Origin: Butyrivibrio fibrisolvens
GTDB taxonomy: Bacteria; Bacillota; Clostridia; Lachnospirales; Lachnospiraceae
Reading direction: 5' to 3'
DNA length: 64,000 nt
Assembly (NCBI RefSeq): GCF_037113525.1
Contig: NZ_CP146963.1
Coordinates: 3,348,001-3,412,000 of the forward strand
This document shows positions 8,799 through 18,093 of this stretch, piece after piece; within the stretch, counting starts at the first letter, position 1, and the number at the start of each line of letters is the position of its first letter. The position numbers and the translations under genes were made by a program. Below the pieces are notes generated by a model that worked only from the letters and a program-made list of their open reading frames with translations, had not been told where the DNA came from and ran no database searches.

Positions 8799-9002
8799 TG
8801 TTCTCTATTTAATTACCTATTCCTTGTTTCTATAAGCAGTCTCTACTGTAAGACTTGAAATAATATGTTGTATAAAAATGAGCAAGTCCTAAATTCCCCA
8901 CATTATTGTACATAACCATTAGCTCTATTTCTTCACAATCCGACGAAATGACATTTTTCCCGGATGAACAGCCTAATAATGATCGATACTAAACCTGTAA
9001 AT
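8799..9002. other. Intergenic leader, no gene seen
   Basis: AT-rich sequence between the ABC exporter terminator and lipoprotein C. No open frame with a ribosome binding site and no strong structure beyond a few weak promoter-like A/T boxes. It presumably holds the promoter of the lipoprotein cluster. Confidence 0.4.
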
Positions 9003-9040
9003 AAAAAAAGAACTGATAAACACATCCGTTTACCAGTTCC
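9003..9040 (-). terminator. Intrinsic terminator of the ABC exporter operon
   Basis: On the minus strand GGAACTGGTAAAC pairs with GTTTATCAGTTC and is followed by a run of seven T. The same stem recurs almost base for base at 30842-30878. Confidence 0.9.
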
Positions 9041-9069
9041 ATATTCCTAATAGTAATCCACTTCTCCCC

Positions 9070-10947
9070 TCATGACACAGCTTTTTCATCAGTATAGTAC
9101 TGGGCCTGGGCGTTCCAGAGTTCATAATACTTGCCGGATTCATCTTTGAGAAGATCCTGGTGAGTCCCTTTCTGAATTACCTGACCTTCATGGAACACAG
9201 CTATCTCATCACAGAACTTGCAGGAAGATAACCTGTGGCTTATGTATACTGCTGTTCTGTCATCCACCATGTCGTTGAATCTCTCATATATCTCTGCTTC
9301 TGCAACAGGATCAAGAGCTGCAGTCGGCTCATCGAGGATGATGAATGGTGCATCCTTGTAAAGAGCTCTTGCAATAGCGATCTTCTGAGCTTCGCCGCCG
9401 GAGACATCAACGCCTTCTTTATCCAGATCCTTGTAAAGATGTGTCTTAAGGCCTTTGGGCATCTTATCAAATCTGTCATCAAAGCCTGCTTCCCTCAGGC
9501 ATTTCATAACTTTAGCTTCATCATATGAATGGCTTGTTGCAACGTTCTCACCAAGCGGCATTGCAAACAATTTGAAATCCTGGAAAACTATAGAAAAGAT
9601 ATTCATGTACTCATCATAGCGGTACTTCCTGATATCGATTCCATTAAGGAAGATAGTACCTTCCGTAGGATCATAAAGTCTGCAGAGAAGCTTAATAAAA
9701 GTTGTCTTGCCGGATCCGTTCATGCCAACGATAGCCAGCTTTTCACCAACATTAAACTTAAGATTTACATTTCTAAGTGCATAATCATCACTACCCGGAT
9801 ACTTGAAGGAGACATTTCTAAACTCGATCTCATACTTGTTATCACGCCTTTTTTCAGTTGTGAGACTTCCCTGATACATATTGTTGGGGAGACTTAAGAA
9901 TTCAAAAGTATCCTCTAGGAACTTACCGTTACTCTTTAATTCTTCAATCTGAGATATAAGTCCGTTTATTCCATAAAAGACGCCTGTAACAGCTGCAATA
10001 TACTGAGTAGCAGAGCCTATCGGAAAAGCTCCTGCCCATGCCTTGGCGCATACAAAAAAGTATATGATGCCGGCCATTATATTCTGAAAAACAACAGAGA
10101 GGGATGAAAGAATGCCTACCTTACCTATAAACTTTTCAGCAATTGAAGACTTTTCTGTAAATATATCACCGCTGCTCATATAACTTGTTGTAATCTTATC
10201 CTGTCTGTAAAGTCTTATATCTGCTGCCCTTGAACGGTCGTGAGAAAACCATCCATAGGCTGAAAATCTTCTGTTTCCAAGTCTTGCTTCATCCGAATAA
10301 TCAGACCATGCCTTCTGCCTGAAGCTAAAAAAGTATCCGGAAAGTGTTGCATTAACTACCATAAGTACTACTATCAAAGCAGCAATCAGCGGATTATTAA
10401 GAATAGTAAATTTGACTTTTGTAACAGGTAGTACAAACATACTAACTGATAAAGCAAGACAGCAGATAATTGAAAGTACAGAATCAAGTAGATTTTCCAA
10501 GCAGTATATTGAACGGAGCAGCCCCCAGGATGACCAGTTCATGTTCTGCTCTATCTGCGCCTGCATATCTGCAATCTTTTGACTGTCAACATCGACATAG
10601 TCCATACTTGACTTTTTGTCTGCAAGAATTTTCTCGACAATTTGCCATAGTATATTATAATTTCTATGCTTTTCCAAAAGTCTTGCCAGTAACGAAGATA
10701 TTACAGAAAGCCCTGCTGTTATCAAGAGTGTTATAAGCACCATTTTTGATATATCTTCTGCAGGCTCTGATGCTGCTATCATATTTATAAATCTTGCTGT
10801 AAGAGCAATTGGTACATAAATAGAAAATTTTGAAAAGAGCTTTGATATTATGATCAGTGTTATCATACCCTTTGAATACCTGCTCCAGATTTTTAAAGCT
10901 TTAAATTCACGCACTAGCGCTGTTTTCATCGAAATCTGATCCTTCAT
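9070..10947 (-). CDS. ABC exporter half-transporter (TMD-NBD fusion), second subunit
   Basis: About 625 residues. The N-terminal half has six membrane helices (exporter type). The C-terminal NBD has Walker A GMNGSGKTT near residue 430, signature VSGGEAQK, Walker B FIILDEPTA and switch YISHRLSS. It overlaps the 3' end of the preceding half-transporter by about 40 bases, as expected for a translationally coupled heterodimer. The start at 10947 is chosen for AGAGG upstream; 10929 is an alternative. The TMD resembles multidrug/peptide/lipid exporters. The adjacent LytTR/GHKL two-component genes suggest peptide-linked control, but no substrate is evident. Confidence 0.9.
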   Translation of the reverse strand: MKDQISMKTALVREFKALKIWSRYSKGMITLIIISKLFSKFSIYVPIALTARFINMIAASEPAEDISKMVLITLLITAGLSVISSLLARLLEKHRNYNILWQIVEKILADKKSSMDYVDVDSQKIADMQAQIEQNMNWSSWGLLRSIYCLENLLDSVLSIICCLALSVSMFVLPVTKVKFTILNNPLIAALIVVLMVVNATLSGYFFSFRQKAWSDYSDEARLGNRRFSAYGWFSHDRSRAADIRLYRQDKITTSYMSSGDIFTEKSSIAEKFIGKVGILSSLSVVFQNIMAGIIYFFVCAKAWAGAFPIGSATQYIAAVTGVFYGINGLISQIEELKSNGKFLEDTFEFLSLPNNMYQGSLTTEKRRDNKYEIEFRNVSFKYPGSDDYALRNVNLKFNVGEKLAIVGMNGSGKTTFIKLLCRLYDPTEGTIFLNGIDIRKYRYDEYMNIFSIVFQDFKLFAMPLGENVATSHSYDEAKVMKCLREAGFDDRFDKMPKGLKTHLYKDLDKEGVDVSGGEAQKIAIARALYKDAPFIILDEPTAALDPVAEAEIYERFNDMVDDRTAVYISHRLSSCKFCDEIAVFHEGQVIQKGTHQDLLKDESGKYYELWNAQAQYYTDEKAVS

Positions 10948-12772
10948 TGTCGCCATCCTCTTTATAGTATTTACTCTGAACACCATATATTTCTGCGTAT
11001 TTTCCGTCTTTAGCCATCAGCTGTTCGTGAGTTCCCTCTTCTTTGATCTGTCCATCCTCTAAGTATAGGATCCTGTTGCAGAATCTCGTTGAAGCCAGTC
11101 TGTGTGATATGAAAACAGACTGTTTACCTTCTGTCATCTCGTTATAGCGAAGGTAGATGTTGTTCTCTGCTATAGGATCAAGCGCTGCTGTCGGTTCATC
11201 AAGAAGGATGATCGGAGAATCTTTGTAAAGAACTCTTGCAAGCATTAGTCTTTGTGTTTCGCCTCCTGACAGTTCAAGGCCATCTTCAAATACATTTCTT
11301 GTTATCTGAGACTCTATACCTTTTGAAAGACTGTTTATCTTTTCTAAAAGGCCTGCTTTTTCAAGGCTTTCCTTAAGTGTATCTTCATCATAATCAGAAT
11401 TTGTCTGAGTGACGTTTTCTTTTATCGTAGCTGGAATAACCGAAAACTCCTGGAATACCGCTGAGAAAATATCGTAATATTCCTGCCTGTTAAACTCTCT
11501 TATATCAATTCCGTTAAGAAGTACCTGTCCATCAGTCGGATCAAGGAATCCTGAAAGAAGCTTTATGAGTGTTGTCTTTCCAGCGCCGTTAAGTCCTACG
11601 ATCGCTATCTTTTCCTTGGGTTCAATCTTAAGGTTCATATTTTTGATAGTATCTTTATCAGCTTCAGGATAGCGATAAGTAACATTTCTTAATTCAAAAA
11701 CATACGGAGCCTCAGGTACCTTTTTTCCGCCTTCAAATCTAAAAGGTTCTTCCCAATCGATGAATTCGCGTAAGATAGAAAGATCTATGCTCTGCTTATG
11801 AAGCTCAAGAAGCTGATTAAGGATTCCCCCAACCCACTCCGAATATCCTGTAACGGCCGCAGAATATAGGAGAAACTCTGACAACGTAATCTTTCCGCTT
11901 ATTGCCATGAATATCAGTACATAATATGCAACTGCATTTTTCAAAAAGGTAAGTACCACATCCAATAGATTTCCAAGGAAAAGACGCTTTTGATTTTTAT
12001 TGATAAAAACTGCCAAAAGCTTCATATTCTTTTCCCAAAGATCACCTGCCCAGTTCGCTACTCCAAACAGTTTGATCTCCTTTGCATAATTTCTATCCTT
12101 AAGTACATTATTACAATAGAACAGCTTGTTAACGATCTCCGCTTTTTCTTCCTTATGCTTGTAGCTGTAGTTGGAAATCTTGGCATTAACAACAAATCCT
12201 ATTATTGTGAGCACCGTAACAATAACTGCTATCCTTACATCAAGGCCAGATATCAGTATCAGATAAAAGATAAATCCGAGACTGTTTGCAATAAGACCTT
12301 CCAGCGTCCCCCAGATAGCCTCAGTAGCAGCATTATTGCCGCCAACAGCTTCATAAGCTTTTTCAGAAGCCTCTATGAATTTGGTATTATATAGATTGGG
12401 ATATGAAGTCGTGCAGCGCTTCCGCTCCAGATCTATGACAATGCCGGCTCTAGTGCCGACTCTTCCAAACAGACTGTTACCATTTAGATACTCAAGTAAT
12501 CCGCCAAAGAAGATCATAAGAAGTGTAAATACTGCCACCCTTATCACAAATGATGAAAAGCTTCCGCCCTCTTCAACAACCTGCAGGATCAATGGTGCTA
12601 CAAGCATCTGAATTACGTTCTTACCAAATGTTGTAAGAGCCGTTGCAAGACAGATGACAAGTACTATCTTATGACCGTTCCAGGCTTTGCTTATCATGAA
12701 TGCTATATTACTTGGAATGGAATATTTTGGCTTTTTCTTGTTTTCCTTCGTTTTATCAGTATTATTATCCAT
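10907..12772 (-). CDS. ABC exporter half-transporter (TMD-NBD fusion), first subunit
   Basis: 621 residues with a type IV exporter fold: membrane helices in residues 25-330, NBD after about residue 370. Motifs are Walker A GLNGAGKTT, signature LSGGETQR, Walker B IILLDEPTAALD and switch ISHRLAS. The acidic C-terminal tail (EDGDNEGSDFDENSASA) is read through the start of the next gene. Partner of the protein at 9070, with which it shares domain order and the SVF/DIF Q-loop region (SAVFQEF here, SIVFQDF there). Both signature motifs look intact, so both ATP sites could be active. Substrate unknown. Confidence 0.9.
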   Translation of the reverse strand: MDNNTDKTKENKKKPKYSIPSNIAFMISKAWNGHKIVLVICLATALTTFGKNVIQMLVAPLILQVVEEGGSFSSFVIRVAVFTLLMIFFGGLLEYLNGNSLFGRVGTRAGIVIDLERKRCTTSYPNLYNTKFIEASEKAYEAVGGNNAATEAIWGTLEGLIANSLGFIFYLILISGLDVRIAVIVTVLTIIGFVVNAKISNYSYKHKEEKAEIVNKLFYCNNVLKDRNYAKEIKLFGVANWAGDLWEKNMKLLAVFINKNQKRLFLGNLLDVVLTFLKNAVAYYVLIFMAISGKITLSEFLLYSAAVTGYSEWVGGILNQLLELHKQSIDLSILREFIDWEEPFRFEGGKKVPEAPYVFELRNVTYRYPEADKDTIKNMNLKIEPKEKIAIVGLNGAGKTTLIKLLSGFLDPTDGQVLLNGIDIREFNRQEYYDIFSAVFQEFSVIPATIKENVTQTNSDYDEDTLKESLEKAGLLEKINSLSKGIESQITRNVFEDGLELSGGETQRLMLARVLYKDSPIILLDEPTAALDPIAENNIYLRYNEMTEGKQSVFISHRLASTRFCNRILYLEDGQIKEEGTHEQLMAKDGKYAEIYGVQSKYYKEDGDNEGSDFDENSASA

Positions 12773-12915
12773 AATTACCGCCCCATTTATTATCGTTCTA
12801 ATCTCTTGGTGCCCGAATCATTTTGATTCTGTTTTCTTTAATTCTATTTTTGTGTTTTCGCAGCTTTTTCTCCGGATTGATTCGCTACATGTCTTTTGAC
12901 ATTGTAATCATAGCA
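12773..12915. other. Leader region of the exporter operon
   Basis: About 140 bases between the exporter start and the kinase terminator. No open frame is supported. It should contain the exporter promoter, and no operator dyad was recognised. Confidence 0.35.
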
Positions 12916-12946
12916 TAAAAAACATCCCCAAATTTCTTCGGGGATG
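12916..12946 (-). terminator. Intrinsic terminator of the two-component operon
   Basis: CATCCCC pairs with GGGGATG around a short loop and is followed on the minus strand by TTTTTTA. It separates the kinase gene from the exporter genes. Confidence 0.9.
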
Positions 12947-12981
12947 AATTGCTTTATTCTGGGGATGAATTTGTGTTTTAC

Positions 12982-13644
12982 TTACATTTGCGGTATCAGA
13001 ATCTCTGTTGTAAACGCTCCGTCTTCACTGTTCCTGCTAAGGTAACCGCCGAGCCTTTCTACGATTCCGTCAATTCTGATAAGGCCAAAACCGTGCCCTT
13101 CACCTTTGGTGGTGCTAAAGAGTTTACCGATCTTCTTGAGCTTCTTACCTGCTGTAAAGTTGGTAAAAGAAATATAGAGCTGAGTGCCCTTCATGTCCAT
13201 ATATACACGGATAATGCGCTCGGAGGCAGGAAGCTCTAAACTCGCCTCTATCGCATTATCAAAAAGATTGCCTATGATACAGCAAAGGTCAAGTTCTGAC
13301 ATTTTGAGCTTAACAGGAATGTGGGCATCCACCTGAACATTTATATCTTTGGACTGAGCAAGAGATATCTTACTGTTAAGGATTGCATCCGCCATGGCAT
13401 TACCTGTCTTGATAACGGTATCAACAGTATTAAGATCCGTATCAAGCTGATCCAGATACGCCTTGATCCCATCCATGTCATTATTGGCCGCAAGAGCCTT
13501 CATCATCTGGATGTGGTTACGGTAGTCATGCCTCCAGCCGCGCATTTTCCTGTACATGTTATCAACTTCTTTGTAGTGAGTCTCTACAAGTTCGCGCTGG
13601 TATACTTCTATTTCTTTGTCTATCTTTTTTGTAAAAATATTCAT
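12982..13644 (-). CDS. GHKL-type sensor histidine kinase lacking a membrane domain
   Basis: 220 residues: a coiled-coil/dimerisation region with the phospho-acceptor motif RGWRHDYRNHIQMM near residues 35-48, the N box IGNLFDNAIEA near 140, and the G box GHGFGL near 180. This is the AgrC/CitA-like GHKL class that pairs with LytTR regulators. Normal AgrC-type kinases carry five to seven N-terminal membrane helices; here only about 30 residues precede the H box. The protein is therefore soluble or depends on another sensor. It lies 86 bases after the LytTR gene in the same operon. Confidence 0.85.
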   Translation of the reverse strand: MNIFTKKIDKEIEVYQRELVETHYKEVDNMYRKMRGWRHDYRNHIQMMKALAANNDMDGIKAYLDQLDTDLNTVDTVIKTGNAMADAILNSKISLAQSKDINVQVDAHIPVKLKMSELDLCCIIGNLFDNAIEASLELPASERIIRVYMDMKGTQLYISFTNFTAGKKLKKIGKLFSTTKGEGHGFGLIRIDGIVERLGGYLSRNSEDGAFTTEILIPQM

Positions 13645-13730
13645 AATGATATTCCACTCGTACTCAGATTCATTGATGTCATCTTCAGCAATTTAATCAA
13701 AAACTATTCTAAATCAAACATATTACTGAT

Positions 13731-14432
13731 TCAGGAGTTATTAATGATCGCGCGATTAACCTTCTCATAGCTTCCCCTCGGAAGCTGTACAGATCCGCCA
13801 TCATTAAAGTAGATATCCGTCTTTGTAACTCTGCTTATGCAAGTCAGATTTACAATACAGGATCTTCCGACCCTGAAAAATCTCTCATCAAGCTCTTTTT
13901 CTATCTCGCTAAGAGTCTTTTTAACCGTAATATCCTTATCCGCATGAACAGTTATATAGTTAGCCCTGACATCAACATAGCGAATCCTGTAGATCGGAAC
14001 CATATCTATCTCGCCGCCTGATTCAAGTATAAGCACCTTCCCGTCCTTTGAGATCTTCTTAGCAGCCCTGTCAAGAACTTCAAACAGCTTATCCTCCTTG
14101 ACCGGCTTCATCAGATAATGCAGCGCCGCTACTTCGTATCCTTCAGCTATATAATCAGAATAGCCTGTGATAAATACGATCTGGGCGCTGTCACTTGTCT
14201 TTCGTATCTTTTTGGCCATAGTCACGCCGTCCATCTTGCCCATCTCAATATCAAGCAGAAGGATCTGGTAACTCTTATCCTCTTCATATTCAAATAGAAA
14301 CTCTTCTGCTGAAGAAAAAAGGCAGATGTCTACGCTATGACCACTTTGACGTGCCCAGTTACTTACAATATCTTTTATATAGTTTCTATCCACTTCTGTG
14401 TCATCACAGATCGCTATCTTATAATCGCTCAT
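13731..14432 (-). CDS. LytTR-family response regulator
   Basis: 233 residues. The receiver domain (1-120) has acidic pocket ICDDTEVD, phospho-acceptor Asp in LLLDIEMGKMDG near residue 61, and Lys in LMKPVKEDK. The LytTR DNA-binding domain (130-230) has VDVRANYITVHAD and FFRVGRSCIVNLTCISRV. Members of this class bind paired direct repeats upstream of target promoters and often control peptide or membrane-stress functions. First gene of the two-gene operon, with the kinase downstream. The nearby ABC exporter is the natural candidate target (inference). Confidence 0.92.
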   Translation of the reverse strand: MSDYKIAICDDTEVDRNYIKDIVSNWARQSGHSVDICLFSSAEEFLFEYEEDKSYQILLLDIEMGKMDGVTMAKKIRKTSDSAQIVFITGYSDYIAEGYEVAALHYLMKPVKEDKLFEVLDRAAKKISKDGKVLILESGGEIDMVPIYRIRYVDVRANYITVHADKDITVKKTLSEIEKELDERFFRVGRSCIVNLTCISRVTKTDIYFNDGGSVQLPRGSYEKVNRAIINNS

Positions 14433-14507
14433 ACTGTTATACTAGCACAAAAAGCCAAAAGTCGGCGCACTTATTCATACTAATCCTCTCCTACTTCGTA
14501 CTTCCGA

Positions 14508-14825
14508 AAATGGCTCGGTTGTCGAGTGCTCCTGGGGCTGACAGTAAATAAATGGTTTTCTTGTCTTTGAGAGTTTTATTAAATTCAAGAGCTTGATAGA
14601 TGGAGATTTATATTCCCGCCTAGGGTCCGCATGTCTGAGCGAAGCGAGTTCCCGACATAGAAGTTCATCCATGAACTTCTGAACATGTCGTAACTACGTC
14701 CTGTAGTTTCGGACCCTGGGAATAGAAATCTCCAGATATCATGCCTTGAATTTTATAAAACTATCCTGACAAGAAAACCATTTATTTACTGTCGGCCCCA
14801 GGAGCACTCGACAACCGAGCCATTT
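14508..14825. repeat. Giant palindrome, family 1 copy 2, with nested family 2 motif
   Basis: About 318 bp. The outer arm from 14508 (AATGGCTCGGTTGTCGAGTG and onwards) is complementary to the end at 14825 over nearly 60 bases with one or two mismatches. The middle arm AATTCAAGAGCTTGATAGATGG pairs with the ATATCATGCCTTGAATT side, as in copies 1 and 3. The centre (14651-14718) is a copy of the two-hairpin family 2 motif. It ends 12 bases before the stop codon of the MerR-methyltransferase gene at 14838. Confidence 0.85.
14651..14718 (+). repeat. Two-hairpin motif, family 2 copy A
   Basis: GAAGTT-CATCCATG-AACTTC forms hairpin one. AACTAC-GTCCT-GTAGTT forms hairpin two. The copies at 20575 and 43614 keep the loops but change both arms together. 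Confidence 0.75.
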
Positions 14826-14837
14826 CCCCTTCGCAAA

Positions 14838-16019
14838 TCACCTCATATAGCAGCGATAGAAAACTGTGTCGATATCGATGACTATGGATCCTTCTGCTTC
14901 TATCTTTTTATCGAAATAGCTGCAGAAAATCTCCTTATTATCCTCCAGATACTTCTTGCAGGCAGAAAATCTCCTTGTAAGTCTGTCATAAAGCTCTTCT
15001 GACTTATCGAATCGCATAGGTCCCGGAAGCCTTACCCTATCAACTCTTGCAAAGTAGCTTTCAAGGATATCCTGTAACCATTTGTCCTTGTCGTCCAGAT
15101 ATTTCCTTCTCTTCTTGACAAAAGAATTATCAAGCCCCATCTCTGCAATCTCCTGCTCCCAGAAATCGTGTTCTGCTGAAGTATTACAATAGGTCGCAGA
15201 AAATACGCCGTCTTCCCTGAGAACCTTGGATACATGCTCTACAAACTTTTCCGGATCGTTTAAATATAGAATAAGGTAGTGAGCAATGATCTTAGTATAC
15301 TTTTCTTTTGGTATACTATCCCACGTCTCATCTTTTTCCAGATCTTCAAAATAAACCTTTATATCTGAGCTTTCCGGAATATTCGCCTTGATAGAATCCA
15401 TGTCACTTACCAGATCGTCAGCCCAGGTTCCGTGAAGATCGTAGCCATCTACCTTGAAATTCTCAGGGAACTTTTTAAGATTTTCCCTCCAGAGAAGTCC
15501 ATAGCTGCAGCCAAGATCAAGAACCTGATCCCCTCCCCTAAAATCCATTGAATCCCAAATCTTCTCATACCACTCTACGTCATCTGCCGCATGTGACTGA
15601 GCGAACCATCTTCTTTCATCAGCGCCCTGACCCATCTCCATCTTCTTGATAGTATCAGCAACGTCATCCCAGTTAGGATCTTCTTCCAGCCTTATAAGCG
15701 CTGTTTTGATACACTGCGCAGCCTTCTGCATCTCATAGATCTTAGTTTCCATCATTTCAAGCTGCTTCTTAAGAGTATCCTTGATCGAGCTGTTATCATC
15801 ATCTTCAAGACTCGACTTAATCTCCTCAAGGCTGAAGCCTACATGCTTAAGTGCAATTATTTTTTCTAATATTAATAAAGAACTCTTATCATACAATCTG
15901 TAATTGCCTTCAGAATAGCCAACCGGCTTTAAAAGTCCCTTCTCGTCATAGATACGAAGAGCCTTGGCAGATACCCCCGCCTTATTCGCAAACTCGCCTG
16001 ATGTCATTTTCTCTTCCAT
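14838..16019 (-). CDS. MerR-type regulator fused to a SAM methyltransferase
   Basis: About 393 residues. Residues 5-75 form a MerR winged helix (EFANKAGVSAKALRIYDEKGLL, NYRLYD), followed by a helical dimerisation region to about 120. A class I methyltransferase domain follows, with motif I VLDLGCSYGLLW near residue 170 and a late YLILYLNDPEKFVEHVSKVLREDG segment. The C-terminus is about 130 residues of mostly helix. MerR-methyltransferase fusions occur in Firmicutes, where the second domain may sense or modify a small molecule. The ATG at 16019 has AGGAGG six bases upstream; an upstream TTG does not. Its target is probably its own promoter or the divergent lipoprotein gene at 16234 (inference). 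Confidence 0.88.
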   Translation of the reverse strand: MEEKMTSGEFANKAGVSAKALRIYDEKGLLKPVGYSEGNYRLYDKSSLLILEKIIALKHVGFSLEEIKSSLEDDDNSSIKDTLKKQLEMMETKIYEMQKAAQCIKTALIRLEEDPNWDDVADTIKKMEMGQGADERRWFAQSHAADDVEWYEKIWDSMDFRGGDQVLDLGCSYGLLWRENLKKFPENFKVDGYDLHGTWADDLVSDMDSIKANIPESSDIKVYFEDLEKDETWDSIPKEKYTKIIAHYLILYLNDPEKFVEHVSKVLREDGVFSATYCNTSAEHDFWEQEIAEMGLDNSFVKKRRKYLDDKDKWLQDILESYFARVDRVRLPGPMRFDKSEELYDRLTRRFSACKKYLEDNKEIFCSYFDKKIEAEGSIVIDIDTVFYRCYMR

Positions 16020-16233
16020 ACTTTCCTCCTTATGTTGCAAGTAAAAGAGCGACTATATGAGTTGAAATAACAATTTCAAACTCCATATCTCTTTTTCCAA
16101 ATACGCGCGTTTGTTATCACTAATTATACGATAAAGGTTGCCCCAAGGGCGAAGTCAATAATTTTTTCACTCTTTACCTATAATCTATTTTGAAGGATAA
16201 TGAATTGAACAAAATAAAAAGGGGTTAATTGAT
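16020..16233. promoter_or_regulatory. Divergent promoter region
   Basis: This region separates the MerR-fusion gene from the lipoprotein gene. On the minus strand a TATAAT box lies near 16123-16128. On the plus strand a TATAAT box lies at about 16178-16183. A short GCCC-CAA-GGGC dyad near 16141-16150 sits between them and is a candidate operator. Confidence 0.45.
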
Positions 16234-17814
16234 ATGAGAAAAAAAATATTAAGTCTTTTTATGTCATCTATCATGACCGTTTCGTTACTGACAGGCTGTT
16301 CAGGATCAGGTGTATCGCTTGATATGTCAAAAAATGATGAAGAAACATCAAGTGATAAAGACAATTCATCAGATAACCAAAATGAATCTGATGATGAAAA
16401 GGAAAATGATTCTGATAGCAATTCATCTGCAACAGATGATACGGAAGCTTCAGTAGAATCTTTATTCGGAACAGAAGGCTACCCTTATGATATAGATCCT
16501 TCTGATCCTAATCCGGAAGATCGCATGGCGCATAATATTTATCTTGATCCTGATCTTAGCGGTACATCCAAAGCTTTCAGCGCGTTTAGTATTGACTTCA
16601 AAACTTCTGATGATCCTGAAAATACCTATTGGGCTTTGTGTAACTGGAACATGCATAATGGAGCCGGTGCCTATGCTGGACTACAGAACGATGGAGGCAA
16701 TAGAGTTGCAGTTCTTTCTCTTTGGAAAAATGAAAATGTATCCGATCCTAATTTAGCCTTTGCAACTTTAATCTATCCAGAAGATACTGCAGAAAATTTT
16801 GACAATGAAGGTTCCGGTGTAAAGCATATAAAAACATATTCATGGGAAAAAAACCACTGGTACAGGATGGTCATCAGAGCTTTCGATCCCGAATGGACAG
16901 ATACAACCGTTGTTGAAGAGTGGATCCAAGATAAAGAAAGCGGTGAATGGACTCTTTATGCAGCTTATGACACCCATATCAAGAACTCTTATCTTGAAGG
17001 AGCTATGTCTTGCTTCATGGAGAACTATATTGGAAATACCTGTAACGAGCTTAGAAGCATGAATCTTAATAACATCTATGTTATGGAATATGGTAGCGAT
17101 AAATGGACTGCTATAGACACTGCTACTCTCAAAGTTGATACTCCTGATGCTGAGCATGATAACAAAAAAGGCGGCTATAACTTTGGTGCTACAGAGGACT
17201 ATTTCTGGGGCTACACCTGCGGAAGTGGCGATGATTTTGTAAAAACCCAGACTTCACTTCCTACTCAGGATACTTTCACTATTAAAATGACAGACTCCGC
17301 TCCTGACTTTGATTTCGCCCATGATTACGGATTCGAGACAACCGTAAGCTCCGAACCAATCTATACAATAGATATAACTTGGACTTATTTCGATGGTGAT
17401 CCATATGGCATATATGACGATGATCCTACAATTGATGGCGATAAAAACGATACTTTTGTAAATATATCAGATGGAAATTCATCTGTAGCTTTTTCCGATA
17501 GAATTGATTCTGATGGCAACACTGATACTTATTACTCGCTTGTAAATGGTATCGAAGAAAAAGTTTACAGTATTACTACAAATGAAAATGGATATACAGT
17601 CCAAATATTTAGAAATGATATTACATACAATATTTCCTGGGAGACACTCATAAACGATATAGAAACAGATTGCTATGCTATCATTACAGATTCTACTGGA
17701 TACCAGGAAATAAGATACCGTGATGATTACTTAACAAGAAGTTATACAGGCGCATGGTATTTTCCAATTTGCTCAATTTCAAACGGAGTTCTTGGCGACT
17801 ATATATTCGAATAA
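16234..17814 (+). CDS. Secreted lipoprotein, possible DUF3472-type domain
   Basis: 526 residues. Signal peptide with lipobox LLTGC at about residue 23, an Asp/Ser/Asn-rich linker to residue 75, then a beta-rich body. The segment from about residue 100 to 280 (AHNIYLDP, ENTYWALCNWNMHNGAGAYAGLQ, WYRMVIRAFDPEW) resembles the DUF3472 group of extracellular proteins, possibly carbohydrate-related; that assignment is tentative. The C-terminal half is Asp-rich without a recognised domain. The start has an AAGGGG ribosome binding site eight bases upstream, and an intrinsic terminator follows. No catalytic residues can be assigned. Confidence 0.75.
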   Translation: MRKKILSLFMSSIMTVSLLTGCSGSGVSLDMSKNDEETSSDKDNSSDNQNESDDEKENDSDSNSSATDDTEASVESLFGTEGYPYDIDPSDPNPEDRMAHNIYLDPDLSGTSKAFSAFSIDFKTSDDPENTYWALCNWNMHNGAGAYAGLQNDGGNRVAVLSLWKNENVSDPNLAFATLIYPEDTAENFDNEGSGVKHIKTYSWEKNHWYRMVIRAFDPEWTDTTVVEEWIQDKESGEWTLYAAYDTHIKNSYLEGAMSCFMENYIGNTCNELRSMNLNNIYVMEYGSDKWTAIDTATLKVDTPDAEHDNKKGGYNFGATEDYFWGYTCGSGDDFVKTQTSLPTQDTFTIKMTDSAPDFDFAHDYGFETTVSSEPIYTIDITWTYFDGDPYGIYDDDPTIDGDKNDTFVNISDGNSSVAFSDRIDSDGNTDTYYSLVNGIEEKVYSITTNENGYTVQIFRNDITYNISWETLINDIETDCYAIITDSTGYQEIRYRDDYLTRSYTGAWYFPICSISNGVLGDYIFE

Positions 17815-17831
17815 TGCCGCAATTTTCAATC

Positions 17832-17861
17832 CCCCGTCACCTTAAGGTGGCGGGGATTTTT
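17832..17861 (+). terminator. Intrinsic terminator after the lipoprotein gene
   Basis: CCCCGTCACC pairs with GGTGGCGGGG with the tight loop TTAA and is followed by ATTTTT. Confidence 0.93.
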
Positions 17862-17880
17862 CGTTAGTTACTATTCTCTG

Positions 17881-17945
17881 TTGACATACTACGACAGTAG
17901 TAGTATATTTACTATGACAGTCGTAGTATGTTTGTCGTAGTATAT
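17881..17945 (+). promoter_or_regulatory. PadR operon promoter with operator dyads
   Basis: TTGACA (17881-17886), a 17-base spacer and TATATT (17904-17909) form a near-consensus sigma-A promoter. Overlapping it are inverted boxes TACTACGACAGTAGTAGTA and TACTATGACAGTCGTAGTA, plus a third half box GTCGTAGTAT ending near 17943. PadR repressors usually bind such dyads over their own promoter, so autoregulation by the PadR protein at 18094 is likely. Confidence 0.85.
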
Positions 17946-17967
17946 GAGCTTTTTAAGGAGAATAATA

Positions 17968-18060
17968 ATGGACAGTACAGTAATGACGAGTGAAGTAAGT
18001 ACCAGGAAAAGCGTTACCGGCACAACAATCAAGACTTCATCTAATACCTTTTGCGATTAA
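17968..18060 (+). CDS. Thirty-residue Ser/Thr-rich peptide
   Basis: ATG at 17968 follows AAGGAG with seven bases spacing, directly downstream of the strong PadR promoter, and the frame runs 30 codons to TAA. Twelve of the residues are Ser or Thr, with basic residues in the middle and one Cys two residues from the end (SSNTFCD). No similarity is recognised. It could be a leader peptide controlling translation of padR, a signalling peptide or a modified-peptide precursor, though no maturation enzyme is adjacent. Too short for codon statistics; the support is the ribosome binding site and promoter spacing. Confidence 0.55.
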   Translation: MDSTVMTSEVSTRKSVTGTTIKTSSNTFCD

Positions 18061-18093
18061 TTAAACATATAAATTTGAAAGAGGGCTCATCTT

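Noticed and set aside
12982..14432. An agr-type quorum-sensing locus
   Set aside because: A LytTR regulator and GHKL kinase are present, but no AgrB-like protease or AgrD-like peptide gene was found nearby.
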